From Bradyrhizobium genosp. L (lineage in GTDB: Bacteria > Pseudomonadota > Alphaproteobacteria > Rhizobiales > Xanthobacteraceae): a DNA stretch of 64,000 nucleotides. Where the stretch lies: NCBI RefSeq assembly GCF_015624485.1, contig NZ_CP061378.1:1736001-1800000 (forward strand), given 5' to 3'. Positions 45,142 to 53,318 of this stretch are shown one piece after another (position 1 is the stretch's first letter; every line of letters begins with the position of its first letter). The notes beneath the pieces were generated by a model. The model saw nothing but the letters and a program-made list of their open reading frames with translations, made no database searches and had not been told where the DNA came from. The position numbers and the translations under genes were made by a program.

Positions 45142-45168
45142 TCCGCCGGCCGGTGGGGCAGGCGGATC
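45140..45168. terminator. Hairpin between convergent PMT-like and OmpA-like genes
   Basis: GATCCGCC (45140-45147) pairs with GGCGGATC (45161-45168) around a 13-base loop that overlaps the end of the PMT-like gene. There is no T-tract, so intrinsic termination is possible but unproven. Confidence 0.45.
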
Positions 45169-45181
45169 GACGCGATCAGCG

Positions 45182-45817
45182 TTACTGCGACGCGGCGGTC
45201 TTGGTTTCCATGTTCACGACCTGGACGCGACGGTTGGTCGGGTCGAACGGTGCATTCGGGTCCTTCGGCCGGGACTTGCCGTAACCGACCGTCACGAGGT
45301 TGGTGCCGTTCAGGCCATAGTGCTCGACCAGGTACCTCTTGATGGTGTCGGCGCGGCGCTCCGACAGCTCCTGATTATAGGCATCGCCGCCGACGGCGTC
45401 GGTGTGGCCGGCGATCACGAAGGTCTGCTCTTTCATGCTGGCGTCCGACAGGGCCTTGCCGAGCTCCTCCACCGAAGGGGTCGCATCCCTGCTGATCTCG
45501 GCCGAGTTGTAATTGAAGTGGATCTCGAGATCGATCTTCGGCTTGTTGGCCGCGATCTCGGCGATCTCCTGGCGTTCGCCGAGCGACAGCGACCGGGTCT
45601 TCCGGTTGCGCACCGAGTTGATGAAGCCGGCTTCCTTGGCGGAGACGGCCGGGTCGACCTGCTGTCCGGCCGACAGGCCGCGGGTCGCCGATTTCGGCTT
45701 CAGCGCATTCAGGATCTGGGCGGCCGGGACGGTGTCGCTGCCGGCCAATGCGACGCCCGCCGTCATCGACAGCGCAGCGCCGATCGTCAAAAGGGAAAAG
45801 GAAAGAGAGCGGGTCAT
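45182..45817 (-). CDS. OmpA-family peptidoglycan-binding protein
   Basis: This 211-residue precursor has a signal peptide (to about residue 25, GVALAGSDTV). Its C-terminal OmpA-like domain contains HFNYNSAEISRDA, the AGHTDAVGGDAYN loop with the conserved Asp, and ELSERRADTIKRYL with the Arg that holds diaminopimelate. There is no N-terminal barrel, so it is a periplasmic peptidoglycan-associated protein. The ATG follows GAGGACC. It is divergent from the YcaQ-like gene. Confidence 0.88.
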   Translation of the reverse strand: MTRSLSFSLLTIGAALSMTAGVALAGSDTVPAAQILNALKPKSATRGLSAGQQVDPAVSAKEAGFINSVRNRKTRSLSLGERQEIAEIAANKPKIDLEIHFNYNSAEISRDATPSVEELGKALSDASMKEQTFVIAGHTDAVGGDAYNQELSERRADTIKRYLVEHYGLNGTNLVTVGYGKSRPKDPNAPFDPTNRRVQVVNMETKTAASQ

Positions 45818-45969
45818 GATCTGGTCCTCAAACGGTGACAGCCAAATGGGCTTGCTGTCGTTTTGATGCTGGGACCGTACGACCGGTTCAAAGCCATGAA
45901 TGTGATGCATGTCACGTTGAAGTTCCCGAACTCCCGGATTGGCACGAATCTCACTACATTGCCGAACAA

Positions 45970-47133
45970 ATGCCCCGCGCCGCCGAACCCCTTCCGTTGA
46001 GCACCGCCGTCGCCCGCCGCATCTGGCTGTGCGCGCAGCGGCTCGACAGCAAAGCGCCGTTCGGCGAGGGTGCCGCGGCCGTGGCGGCGGCGGTCGAACA
46101 TCTCGGCTATGTGCAGATCGACACCATCAACGTGATCGAACGCTGCCATCACCACATCCTGTTCAGCCGCATCCCGGACTATCGCCGCGCCGACCTCAAG
46201 CAGGCGCAGAGCGCCGACAAGAGCGTGTTCGAATACTGGACGCACGCGCTGGCCTACATTCCCTCCAAGGATCTCGGCTTTTTCCTGCCGGCGATGCGGG
46301 CGCACAAGCGCGACGGCCACAAATGGCTGTCCTCGGTAACGCCGGCGGATACACGCAAGGTGATGCGGCTGCTGCGCGAAGGACCGCTCACCATTCGCGA
46401 CATCGAGGACGACGTGCTGACCGAGAAGGAGCACCTCTGGGCAAGCCGCAAGCCCTCGAAGCGGGCGTTGCAGCTCGCCTTCTATGGCGGCGTCGCCACG
46501 ATCAGCGAGCGCAACGGCATGCTCAAGACCTATGAGCTGATGAGCAGGCATTTCGGCTGGGACAAGCCGCCGAAGCCCGCATCGGCGTCAGCGCAGATCG
46601 GCTATCTGCTCGACCGCGCACTGCGCTCGCAGGGCATCGTCAGCCTGGACTCGATCTGCCACCTCGATGCGCCCAGCAAGAAGGCGGTGCGCAGCCTGAT
46701 CGAGGCGCGGGTGCGCCGCAGGGAGCTGGTCGCGGTCACGCTCGATGGCGCCGGCAAGCAGGAGCATTGGGCGCGGCCCGAAGTGCTGGAGCAGGGCGGT
46801 GATGCCGATCCTGCCTTGGTCCACATTCTCTCGCCGTTCGATCCGCTGATCATCCAGCGCAAGCGCACCGAACTGATCTTCGGCTACGGCCACCGCTTCG
46901 AGGCCTACGTGCCGAAGGAGAAGCGCGTGTTCGGCTATTTCGCGCTGCCGGTGCTGGTCGGCGACGACATCGTCGCCGCCATCGACCTCAAGACCGACCG
47001 GCAGAACAAGAAGCTCCTGATGCAAAAATGGAGCTGGGTCGGCAACGGCAAGAAGCAGGCCGCGCGCAAGGAATTGAAGCGCCGCATCGAGGACGAGCTC
47101 GACCGGTTCGAGCGGTTTCAGCTCGCGGATTGA
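45970..47133 (+). CDS. YcaQ-type winged-helix protein, probable DNA-crosslink glycosylase
   Basis: This 387-residue member of the HTH_42 superfamily has early helices with LGYVQIDTINVIERCHHHIL. Gln49-Ile-Asp51 is the Q-x-D motif of the YcaQ/AlkX branch (AlkZ uses Q-x-Q). VFEYWTHALAYIP, MRLLREGPLTIRDIED, and LSPFDPLIIQRKRTELIFGY with EKRVFGYFALPVLVG follow in the family order. E. coli YcaQ unhooks interstrand crosslinks and alkylated bases. The ATG at 45970 gives the family N-terminus. It has no repair genes beside it. Confidence 0.8.
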   Translation: MPRAAEPLPLSTAVARRIWLCAQRLDSKAPFGEGAAAVAAAVEHLGYVQIDTINVIERCHHHILFSRIPDYRRADLKQAQSADKSVFEYWTHALAYIPSKDLGFFLPAMRAHKRDGHKWLSSVTPADTRKVMRLLREGPLTIRDIEDDVLTEKEHLWASRKPSKRALQLAFYGGVATISERNGMLKTYELMSRHFGWDKPPKPASASAQIGYLLDRALRSQGIVSLDSICHLDAPSKKAVRSLIEARVRRRELVAVTLDGAGKQEHWARPEVLEQGGDADPALVHILSPFDPLIIQRKRTELIFGYGHRFEAYVPKEKRVFGYFALPVLVGDDIVAAIDLKTDRQNKKLLMQKWSWVGNGKKQAARKELKRRIEDELDRFERFQLAD

Positions 47134-47231
47134 GGGCTTCGTCATAAGCGCTGGTCGCGGGTCTGCTGGTGTTCCTCGGCGGTCATGAGACCAAGACCGA
47201 GTTTGCCGGGGCGAAGTAGCAGCATTGCCTG

Positions 47232-47316
47232 CGTAGGATGGGTAGAGCGCAGCGAAACCCATCAATTCGTGCCGCGGGCGAGGTGATGGGTTTCGCTGCG
47301 CTCTACCCATCCTACG
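47232..47316. repeat. Perfect 33-bp inverted repeat element
   Basis: Arms 47232-47264 and 47284-47316 are exact reverse complements over 33 bases around a 19-base loop. The motif GTAGAGCGCAGCGAAACCC is characteristic of a dispersed element. It lies in the 357-bp gap between the YcaQ-like and RND-adaptor genes, upstream of the efflux promoter. Confidence 0.82.
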
Positions 47317-47413
47317 GGTCGTCGTAGCCTGGACTTCGCTGCGCTTCATCCGGGCGACACTTCCTTCCAAGGCTTCCCGATCTTGGGCCGATCCCGCCCA
47401 ACTCACGAATTGG

Positions 47414-47458
47414 TTATCACTGACGAATATTGACATTTATCAGTGATAAATCGATACT
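47414..47458 (+). promoter_or_regulatory. Promoter and inverted-repeat operator of the RND efflux operon
   Basis: TTGACA (47430-47435) and GATACT (47453-47458) are spaced by 17 bases, a good sigma-70-type promoter. An inverted repeat, TTATCACTGA (47414-47423) and TCAGTGATAA (47440-47449), brackets the -35 box, and its right arm fills the spacer. A bound dimer would block RNA polymerase. The TetR-family gene at the end of the operon is the obvious candidate to bind it. The adaptor gene starts 34 bases downstream. Confidence 0.65.
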
Positions 47459-47491
47459 CTTCATCAGTCGTCAGCCCGATGGAGAGATCCG

Positions 47492-48598
47492 ATGTTCGTC
47501 CGTTCCATTTTTTCGAGCTATTACAGGCTCTTGACGGGGGCGTCGTTGGCTTTCGCGGTGTTCGCGCTGACCGGCTGTAATGAGAAGGCGGCGGAAAACG
47601 CCGATCCGGGACGGCCAGTCCTGGTGGCGACCGTCCATTACGAAGCCGAAACCCCCGAGCGCAGCTTCGTCGGCACGATCAAGCCCCGGATCGAAGCCGA
47701 TATGGGCTTTCGGGTGGCCGGCAAGGTGGCCAAGCGGCTGGTCGAGGTCGGACAGACAGTCGACGTCGATCAGCCCTTGGCCACCCTCGACGAGGTCGAT
47801 TTGAAGCTGCAGGCCGAGCAGGCGCAGGCCGAATTCAGCGCCGCGACCGGGGTGCTGGCGCAGGCCGCCGCCGCCGAGCAGCGCGCCAAGGACCTGAAGG
47901 CCAAGGGCTGGGCCACCGATGCCGCGCTGGATTCCGCCAAGGCCGCCGGCGACGAAGCCCGTGCCCGGCTCAACCGCGCCGAGCGCTCGGTCGAACTGAC
48001 CAACAATTCCCTCTCTTACGCAACGCTGGTGGCCGACACCCGGGGTGTCGTCACCGCGACCATGATCGAGCCGGGCCAGGTGGTTGCCGCGGGCCAGGCA
48101 TCGATCCGTGTCGCCCGACTTGGCGAGAAGGAAGCTGTCGTCGCGATCCCAGAGACGCTTCTTGCTCGTGCCAGGTCGGGCGTCGCCACGGTGACGCTGT
48201 GGTCGGATGCCAAGAAGACCTATGCCGCCAAGCTGCGCGAGGTCGCGCCGCAGGCCGATCCCGCGACCCGCACCTATCTCGCGAAATTCTCGCTGCCCGA
48301 GGCCGACGATGCCGTCTCGCTCGGCATGACGGCAACCCTCACCTTGGCTGACAAGGCGACCGAGCGGGTGGCCAAGCTGCCGCTGTCGGCGCTGTACAGC
48401 CAGGGCGGCGATCCCTCGCTCTACATCGTCGACGACAAGGGCGACATCGCGCTCAAGCCGGTCAAGGTGCAGGCCTATGAGAGCAACTGCGTCGTGATCG
48501 CCGGCGGCGTCGCCGAGGGCGCCAAGGTGGTCGCGCTCGGCGTGCAGAAACTCGATCCGAGCCAGAAGGTTCGGGTCGTGTCGTCGCTGTCGTTCTAG
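47492..48598 (+). CDS. RND efflux periplasmic adaptor lipoprotein
   Basis: This 368-residue membrane-fusion protein has a lipoprotein signal ending in LTGC at Cys29. Two lipoyl-type half-motifs flank a coiled coil: GFRVAGKVAKRLVEVGQTVD before it, and LVADTRGVVTATMIEPGQVV after it. The coiled coil spans about residues 100-165 with AEQAQAEFSAATGVLAQAAA. It links the inner-membrane pump encoded next to an outer-membrane channel, for which no gene is present here. GGAGAG precedes the ATG. Confidence 0.9.
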   Translation: MFVRSIFSSYYRLLTGASLAFAVFALTGCNEKAAENADPGRPVLVATVHYEAETPERSFVGTIKPRIEADMGFRVAGKVAKRLVEVGQTVDVDQPLATLDEVDLKLQAEQAQAEFSAATGVLAQAAAAEQRAKDLKAKGWATDAALDSAKAAGDEARARLNRAERSVELTNNSLSYATLVADTRGVVTATMIEPGQVVAAGQASIRVARLGEKEAVVAIPETLLARARSGVATVTLWSDAKKTYAAKLREVAPQADPATRTYLAKFSLPEADDAVSLGMTATLTLADKATERVAKLPLSALYSQGGDPSLYIVDDKGDIALKPVKVQAYESNCVVIAGGVAEGAKVVALGVQKLDPSQKVRVVSSLSF

Positions 48599-48634
48599 CT
48601 GTAGCGGAAACGGTTCTGGGACCTGGAGAGTTCG

Positions 48635-51600
48635 ATGAAGCGCTTCAACCTTTCGGCCTGGGCGGTCAGCCATCCGACGCTGGTCTTGTTCCTGATGATC
48701 GTGCTCGGCGTCGCCGGCTACTTCTCCTACGAGAAGCTCGGCCGTGCCGAGGATCCGTTCTTCACGGTCAAGGTGGTGAACGTCTCGGTGATGTGGCCGG
48801 GCGCGACCTCGCAGGAAATGCAGATGCAGGTCGCCGATCCGATCGAGAAGAAGCTGCAGGAGCTGCCGTTCTTCGACAAGGTGCAGACCTATTCCAAGCC
48901 GGGCTTCACGGCGATGCAGGTCTCCTTCAAGGATTCGACCTCGCCGAAGGACGTGCCCTATCTCTTCTATCTGCTGCGCAAGAAGCTGGTCGACGTCCAG
49001 GGCGAGCTGCCCTCCGGCATCCTCGGCCCCGTCGTCAACGACGAATTCTCCGACGTCGATTCGATCCTCTACATGATGACCGGCGACGGCGCCGATTATG
49101 CGCAATTGAAGAAAGTCGCGGAAGGCTTCCGCCAGCGCCTGCTCAAGGTGCCCGGCGTGACCAAGATCGACCTCTACGGCATCCAGGACGAGCGCATCTT
49201 CGTCGAGTTCTCGCATGCCAAGCTTGCAACCCTCGGCATCACGCCGCAGGCGCTGTTCGATTCGCTCGCCAAGCAGAACAACGTGACGCCGGCAGGCACC
49301 GTGGAAACCTCCTCGCAGCGCGTGCCGCTGCGCGTCACCGGCGCGCTCGACGGCGTCAAGGCGGTCGCCGAGACGCCGGTCGAGAGCAATGGCCGCGTGT
49401 TCCGGCTCGGCGACATCGCCACCGTCACCCACGGTTATGTCGATCCGCCAACCTTCAAGGTGCGGCAGGAAGGCAAGCCCGCGCTCGGCATCGGCGTCGT
49501 CACCGCCAAGGGCGCCAACATCCTCGAGCTCGGCAAGGACGTCGCACAGGCGACCGCCGAGTTCATGAAGGCGGTGCCGCAGGGCATCAATGTCGACCAG
49601 ATCGCCGATCAGCCCAAGGTGGTCGAACACGCCGTCGGCGAGTTCGTGCACTCCTTCGTCGAGGCGCTGGCGATCGTGCTGTTCGTTTCCTTTGTCGCGC
49701 TCGGCTGGCGCACCGGCATCGTGGTGGCGCTGTCGGTGCCGCTGGTGCTCGGCATCGTCTTCATCGTGATGAACGCGATGTCGCTCGACCTGCACAGAAT
49801 TACGCTGGGTGCGCTGATCATCGCGCTCGGCCTCCTGGTCGACGACGCCATCATCGCGGTCGAGATGATGGTGGTGAAGATGGAGCAGGGCTGGGATCGC
49901 ATGAAGGCGGCGTCCTTTGCCTGGGAATCCACCGCGTTTCCGATGCTGACCGGCACGCTGGTCACCGCGGCCGGCTTTCTGCCGATCGGCTTTGCCAATT
50001 CGGCGGTGGGCGAATATGCCGGCGGTATCTTCTGGATCGTGGCGATCGCGCTGGTCGCCTCCTGGTTCGTCGCGGTGATCTTCACGCCCTATATCGGCGT
50101 CAAGCTGTTGCCCAACATCAAGGTGCACCAGAACCACGATCCGCACGCAATCTACGAGACGCGGATGTATCGCGGCTTGCGCAGCATCGTGCAGTGGTGC
50201 GTCGATCACCGCATCAAGGTGGTGGTGGCGACCGTCGGCGTCTTCTTCGCCTCGATCGTCGCGTTCGGCCACGTCCAGCAGCAGTTCTTCCCGCTGTCGG
50301 AGCGGCCCGAATTGTTCCTGCAGCTCCGCCTGCCCGAGGGCACGGCCTTCAACGTCACCGAGAAGGCGGTCAAGAAGGCCGAGGCGCTGCTCAAGGACGA
50401 CCAGGACATCGAGACCTACACCGCCTATGTTGGCCAGGGCTCGCCGCGCTTCTGGCTCGGCCTCAATCCGCAGCTGCCGAACGAGGCCTTTGCCGAGATC
50501 GTCATCCTGTCCAAGAACGTCGAGGCGCGCGAGCGCATCAAGGCCAAGATCGAGCAGGCCGCGGCCGATGGCGCGCTCAACGAGGCGCGGGTCCGGGTCG
50601 ACCGTTTCAACTTCGGTCCGCCGGTCGGCTTCCCGGTTCAGTTCCGCGTGATCGGGCCCGACGCCAGCAAGGTGCGCGACATCGCCTATCAGGTCCGCGA
50701 GGTCATGCGCCAGAACCCGAACGTCAAGGACGTCCAGCTCGACTGGAACGAGCAATCGCCCTATCTGAAGCTGGTCGTCGACCAGGACCGCGCCCGCGCG
50801 CTCGGCCTCACCCCGCAGGACGTCTCGCAGGCGCTGGCGATGCTGATCTCGGGCGCGTCGGTCACCACGATCCGCGACGGCATCGAGAAGGTCGGCGTGG
50901 TCGCCCGCGCCGTGCCGGCCGAGCGGCTCGATCTTGGCCGCGTCGGCGATCTCACCATCACCTCGCGCAACGGCGTTGCCGTGCCGCTGCAGCAGATCGC
51001 CAAGATCGAATATGCCCATGAGGAGCCGATCCTGTGGCGGCGCAACCGCGACATGGCGATCACCGTGCGCTCCGACGTCATCGACGGCGTGCAGGCGCCC
51101 GACGTCACCAACCAGATCGCGCCGAAGCTGAAGGACATCCAGGCGCATCTTGAGCCCGCTTACCGCATTGAGCCGGGCGGGGCGTTCGAGGAATCCGCCA
51201 AGGGCAATGCCTCGATCTTCATCCTCTTCCCGGTGATGGTGATGGTGATGTTGACGCTGCTGATGATCCAGCTGCAGAGCTTCTCGCGCCTGTTGCTGGT
51301 GTTCCTGACCGCGCCGCTCGGCATCGTCGGCGCCTCGCTGGGGCTCAACGTTGCCAACCAACCATTCGGTTTCGTGGCCCTCCTCGGATTGATCGCGCTG
51401 GCCGGCATGATCATGCGCAACACCGTGATCCTGGTCGATCAGATCGAGAGCGACGTGGCGAGCGGCCTGACCCGGCGGGAAGCCATCGTGGAGGCCGCGG
51501 TCCGCCGCGCCCGCCCGGTGGTGCTGACCGCGCTTGCGGCGATCCTCGCCATGATCCCGCTGTCGCGCTCGGCGTTCTGGGGACCGATGGCGATCACCAT

Positions 51601-51775
51601 CATGGGCGGTTTGTTTGTTGCGACTTTCCTCACCTTGCTGTATCTGCCGGGCCTTTACGCCCTCTGGTTCCGCAAGTCCCTCGATGAGTGCGGTCCCGGC
51701 GTGCAAACTGATACTGCGCCGCAGCATGCCGGAGATGCGCAACGCGCAATTCCGCTTGCTGAAGCGGCTGAATAA
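48635..51775 (+). CDS. RND-family efflux pump permease
   Basis: This 1046-residue inner-membrane protein is of full RND length with twelve expected membrane segments: NPxx-type start (SHPTLVLFLMIVLGVAGYFS) and large periplasmic loops after segments 1 and 7. ALIIALGLLVDDAIIAVEMM in segment 4 carries the paired Asp residues of the proton relay, and a second set near residue 910 includes ALAGMIMRNTVILVDQ. It is of the hydrophobe/amphiphile efflux-1 type. It sits 36 bp downstream of the adaptor gene, and the TetR gene follows almost directly. Substrates are not inferable. Confidence 0.92.
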   Translation: MKRFNLSAWAVSHPTLVLFLMIVLGVAGYFSYEKLGRAEDPFFTVKVVNVSVMWPGATSQEMQMQVADPIEKKLQELPFFDKVQTYSKPGFTAMQVSFKDSTSPKDVPYLFYLLRKKLVDVQGELPSGILGPVVNDEFSDVDSILYMMTGDGADYAQLKKVAEGFRQRLLKVPGVTKIDLYGIQDERIFVEFSHAKLATLGITPQALFDSLAKQNNVTPAGTVETSSQRVPLRVTGALDGVKAVAETPVESNGRVFRLGDIATVTHGYVDPPTFKVRQEGKPALGIGVVTAKGANILELGKDVAQATAEFMKAVPQGINVDQIADQPKVVEHAVGEFVHSFVEALAIVLFVSFVALGWRTGIVVALSVPLVLGIVFIVMNAMSLDLHRITLGALIIALGLLVDDAIIAVEMMVVKMEQGWDRMKAASFAWESTAFPMLTGTLVTAAGFLPIGFANSAVGEYAGGIFWIVAIALVASWFVAVIFTPYIGVKLLPNIKVHQNHDPHAIYETRMYRGLRSIVQWCVDHRIKVVVATVGVFFASIVAFGHVQQQFFPLSERPELFLQLRLPEGTAFNVTEKAVKKAEALLKDDQDIETYTAYVGQGSPRFWLGLNPQLPNEAFAEIVILSKNVEARERIKAKIEQAAADGALNEARVRVDRFNFGPPVGFPVQFRVIGPDASKVRDIAYQVREVMRQNPNVKDVQLDWNEQSPYLKLVVDQDRARALGLTPQDVSQALAMLISGASVTTIRDGIEKVGVVARAVPAERLDLGRVGDLTITSRNGVAVPLQQIAKIEYAHEEPILWRRNRDMAITVRSDVIDGVQAPDVTNQIAPKLKDIQAHLEPAYRIEPGGAFEESAKGNASIFILFPVMVMVMLTLLMIQLQSFSRLLLVFLTAPLGIVGASLGLNVANQPFGFVALLGLIALAGMIMRNTVILVDQIESDVASGLTRREAIVEAAVRRARPVVLTALAAILAMIPLSRSAFWGPMAITIMGGLFVATFLTLLYLPGLYALWFRKSLDECGPGVQTDTAPQHAGDAQRAIPLAEAAE

Positions 51776-51796
51776 TTGAAGATTGAGCAGGCCAAC

Positions 51797-52405
51797 ATGA
51801 CGCTGATCTCGGAACATAGCGAAACCGACACCCGTGAGCGGATTCTCACGGTGGCGGAGCGTCTGTTCCGGCAGATCGGCTACCTCAAGACCACGGTTGC
51901 CGACATCGCCAAGGAGCTCAGGATGAGCCCCGCCAACGTGTACCGCTTCTTCGACTCGAAGAAGTCGATCCACGAGGGCGTGGCGCGCCGGTTGATGGGC
52001 GAGGTCGAGGTCGAGGCACAGCGCATCGCGCTGCGGTCGGGGTCGGCCGCGGTGCGGTTGCGCGACTTGATGATTTCAGTCAATCGCATGAACACCGAGC
52101 GCTATGTCGGCGACAGCAAGCTGCACGAGATGGTCGAAATCGCGATGCAGGAAGACTGGGACGTCTGCGTTATCCATATGGAGACGATCACCGGCGCCAT
52201 CGGCCAGGTGATCGCGCAGGGCGTCGCATCCGGCGAGTTCGAGGTCAAGGACCTGATGACCGCATCGCTGTGTGCCTGCACGGCGATGATGCGCTTCTTC
52301 CACCCGCAGATGATCGCCCAGTGCGCGACCAAGCCGGGCCCGACCATCGACGAGATGATCGATTTCGTCATCGCGGGGCTGGCTCCGCGGGTCCGGGCGA
52401 ACTGA
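51797..52405 (+). CDS. TetR-family transcriptional regulator
   Basis: This 202-residue regulator has a helix-turn-helix near residues 30-50: TTVADIAKELRMSPANVYRF then FDSKKSIHEGV. A C-terminal helical ligand domain has DWDVCVIHMETITGAIGQV. The ATG at 51797 is preceded by GAGCAGG; a TTG at 51776 abuts the pump stop and would add seven residues. Its place at the operon end makes it the likely repressor of the efflux genes and the protein expected to bind the inverted repeat at 47414-47449. Confidence 0.88.
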   Translation: MTLISEHSETDTRERILTVAERLFRQIGYLKTTVADIAKELRMSPANVYRFFDSKKSIHEGVARRLMGEVEVEAQRIALRSGSAAVRLRDLMISVNRMNTERYVGDSKLHEMVEIAMQEDWDVCVIHMETITGAIGQVIAQGVASGEFEVKDLMTASLCACTAMMRFFHPQMIAQCATKPGPTIDEMIDFVIAGLAPRVRAN

Positions 52406-52439
52406 GACCGGCATACTGACGCACTCGTCAATTGACTTC

Positions 52440-52526
52440 CTCGTCATTCCGGGGCGATGCGTTAGCATCGAACCCGGAATGACGAGATTCCGGGTCTGGT
52501 CCTTCGGACCATCCCGGAATGACGAG
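52440..52526. repeat. Palindromic intergenic repeat, family C-related
   Basis: CTCGTCATTCCGGG (52440-52453) is the reverse complement of CCCGGAATGACGAG, which occurs twice, at 52473-52486 and 52513-52526. Alternative hairpins are therefore possible. The last GAG of the second copy is part of the ribosome binding site of the next gene. Confidence 0.8.
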
Positions 52527-52535
52527 GAGCATGGC

Positions 52536-53159
52536 GTGACCGCGAAAGACCTGCATTTCTACGAGCCGAAGAACGGCCACGGGCTGAAGCACGATCCGTT
52601 CAACGCCATCATCGCGCCGCGCCCGATCGGCTGGATCTCCTCGCGCGATACCAGCGGCAACGTCAACCTCGCGCCCTACAGCTTCTTCAACGCGTTCTGC
52701 TACGTGCCGCCGATCATCGGTTTCTCCTCCACCAATTGGAAGGACAGCGTCGCCAACATCCAGGAGACCGGCGAGTTCGTCTGGAATCTGGCGACGATGG
52801 ATCTGGCAAAGCACATGAACGCGACCGCCGCGCATGTCGCGCGGGACGTCGACGAGTTCAAGCTGGCCGGCCTGACGCAAGCCGCGGGCAAGCTCGTCAA
52901 CGTGCCGCGGGTCGCCGAAAGCCCGGTGTCGTTCGAATGCAAGGTGAGCCAGATCATCCAGCTGCAGGGCGCCGACGGCAAGAAGGCGCAGGCCTGGCTG
53001 ACGCTCGGCGAGGTCGTCGCCGTCCATATCGACAAGGCCTTCATCAAGGACGGCGTCTACCAGACCGCGCTCACCCACCCGATCGTCCGCGCCGGCCGGA
53101 TGGGCGACTATTTCGAGATCAAGCCGGAAAACCTGTTCGAGATGGTTCGGCCGGATTGA
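52536..53159 (+). CDS. Flavin reductase-like (FMN-binding) domain protein
   Basis: This 207-residue protein has the flavin-reductase-like split-barrel fold: HDPFNAIIAPRPIGWISSRD, LAPYSFFNAFCYVPPIIGFS, DSVANIQETGEFVWNL and FECKVSQIIQL. The start is a GTG, six bases after GAGGAG at 52524-52529, part of which lies in the palindromic repeat. It may reduce or bind FMN; the redox partner is unknown. It stands alone between the repeat and the next gene. Confidence 0.82.
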   Translation: MTAKDLHFYEPKNGHGLKHDPFNAIIAPRPIGWISSRDTSGNVNLAPYSFFNAFCYVPPIIGFSSTNWKDSVANIQETGEFVWNLATMDLAKHMNATAAHVARDVDEFKLAGLTQAAGKLVNVPRVAESPVSFECKVSQIIQLQGADGKKAQAWLTLGEVVAVHIDKAFIKDGVYQTALTHPIVRAGRMGDYFEIKPENLFEMVRPD

Positions 53160-53318
53160 GGCTCCACTCCAACGTCTTCCTCGCCCCGCGCCGTTGTCCG
53201 CGCGAGATGGACGGCAATCACGTTGCCACGAAACGGTCACTCGCAACCTGGCCGCGAGCAGACTAACCTCCCTCGGCCAGGCCGGATCAACGGCCGGCCA
53301 ACTCAGTGGGAGGATGCG

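Noticed and set aside
47471..51973. A 1500-codon open frame on the minus strand across the RND operon.
   Set aside because: It is antisense to two well-supported RND genes, is rich in His, Asp, Arg and Gly as expected for a GC-rich shadow frame, and has no recognisable domain.
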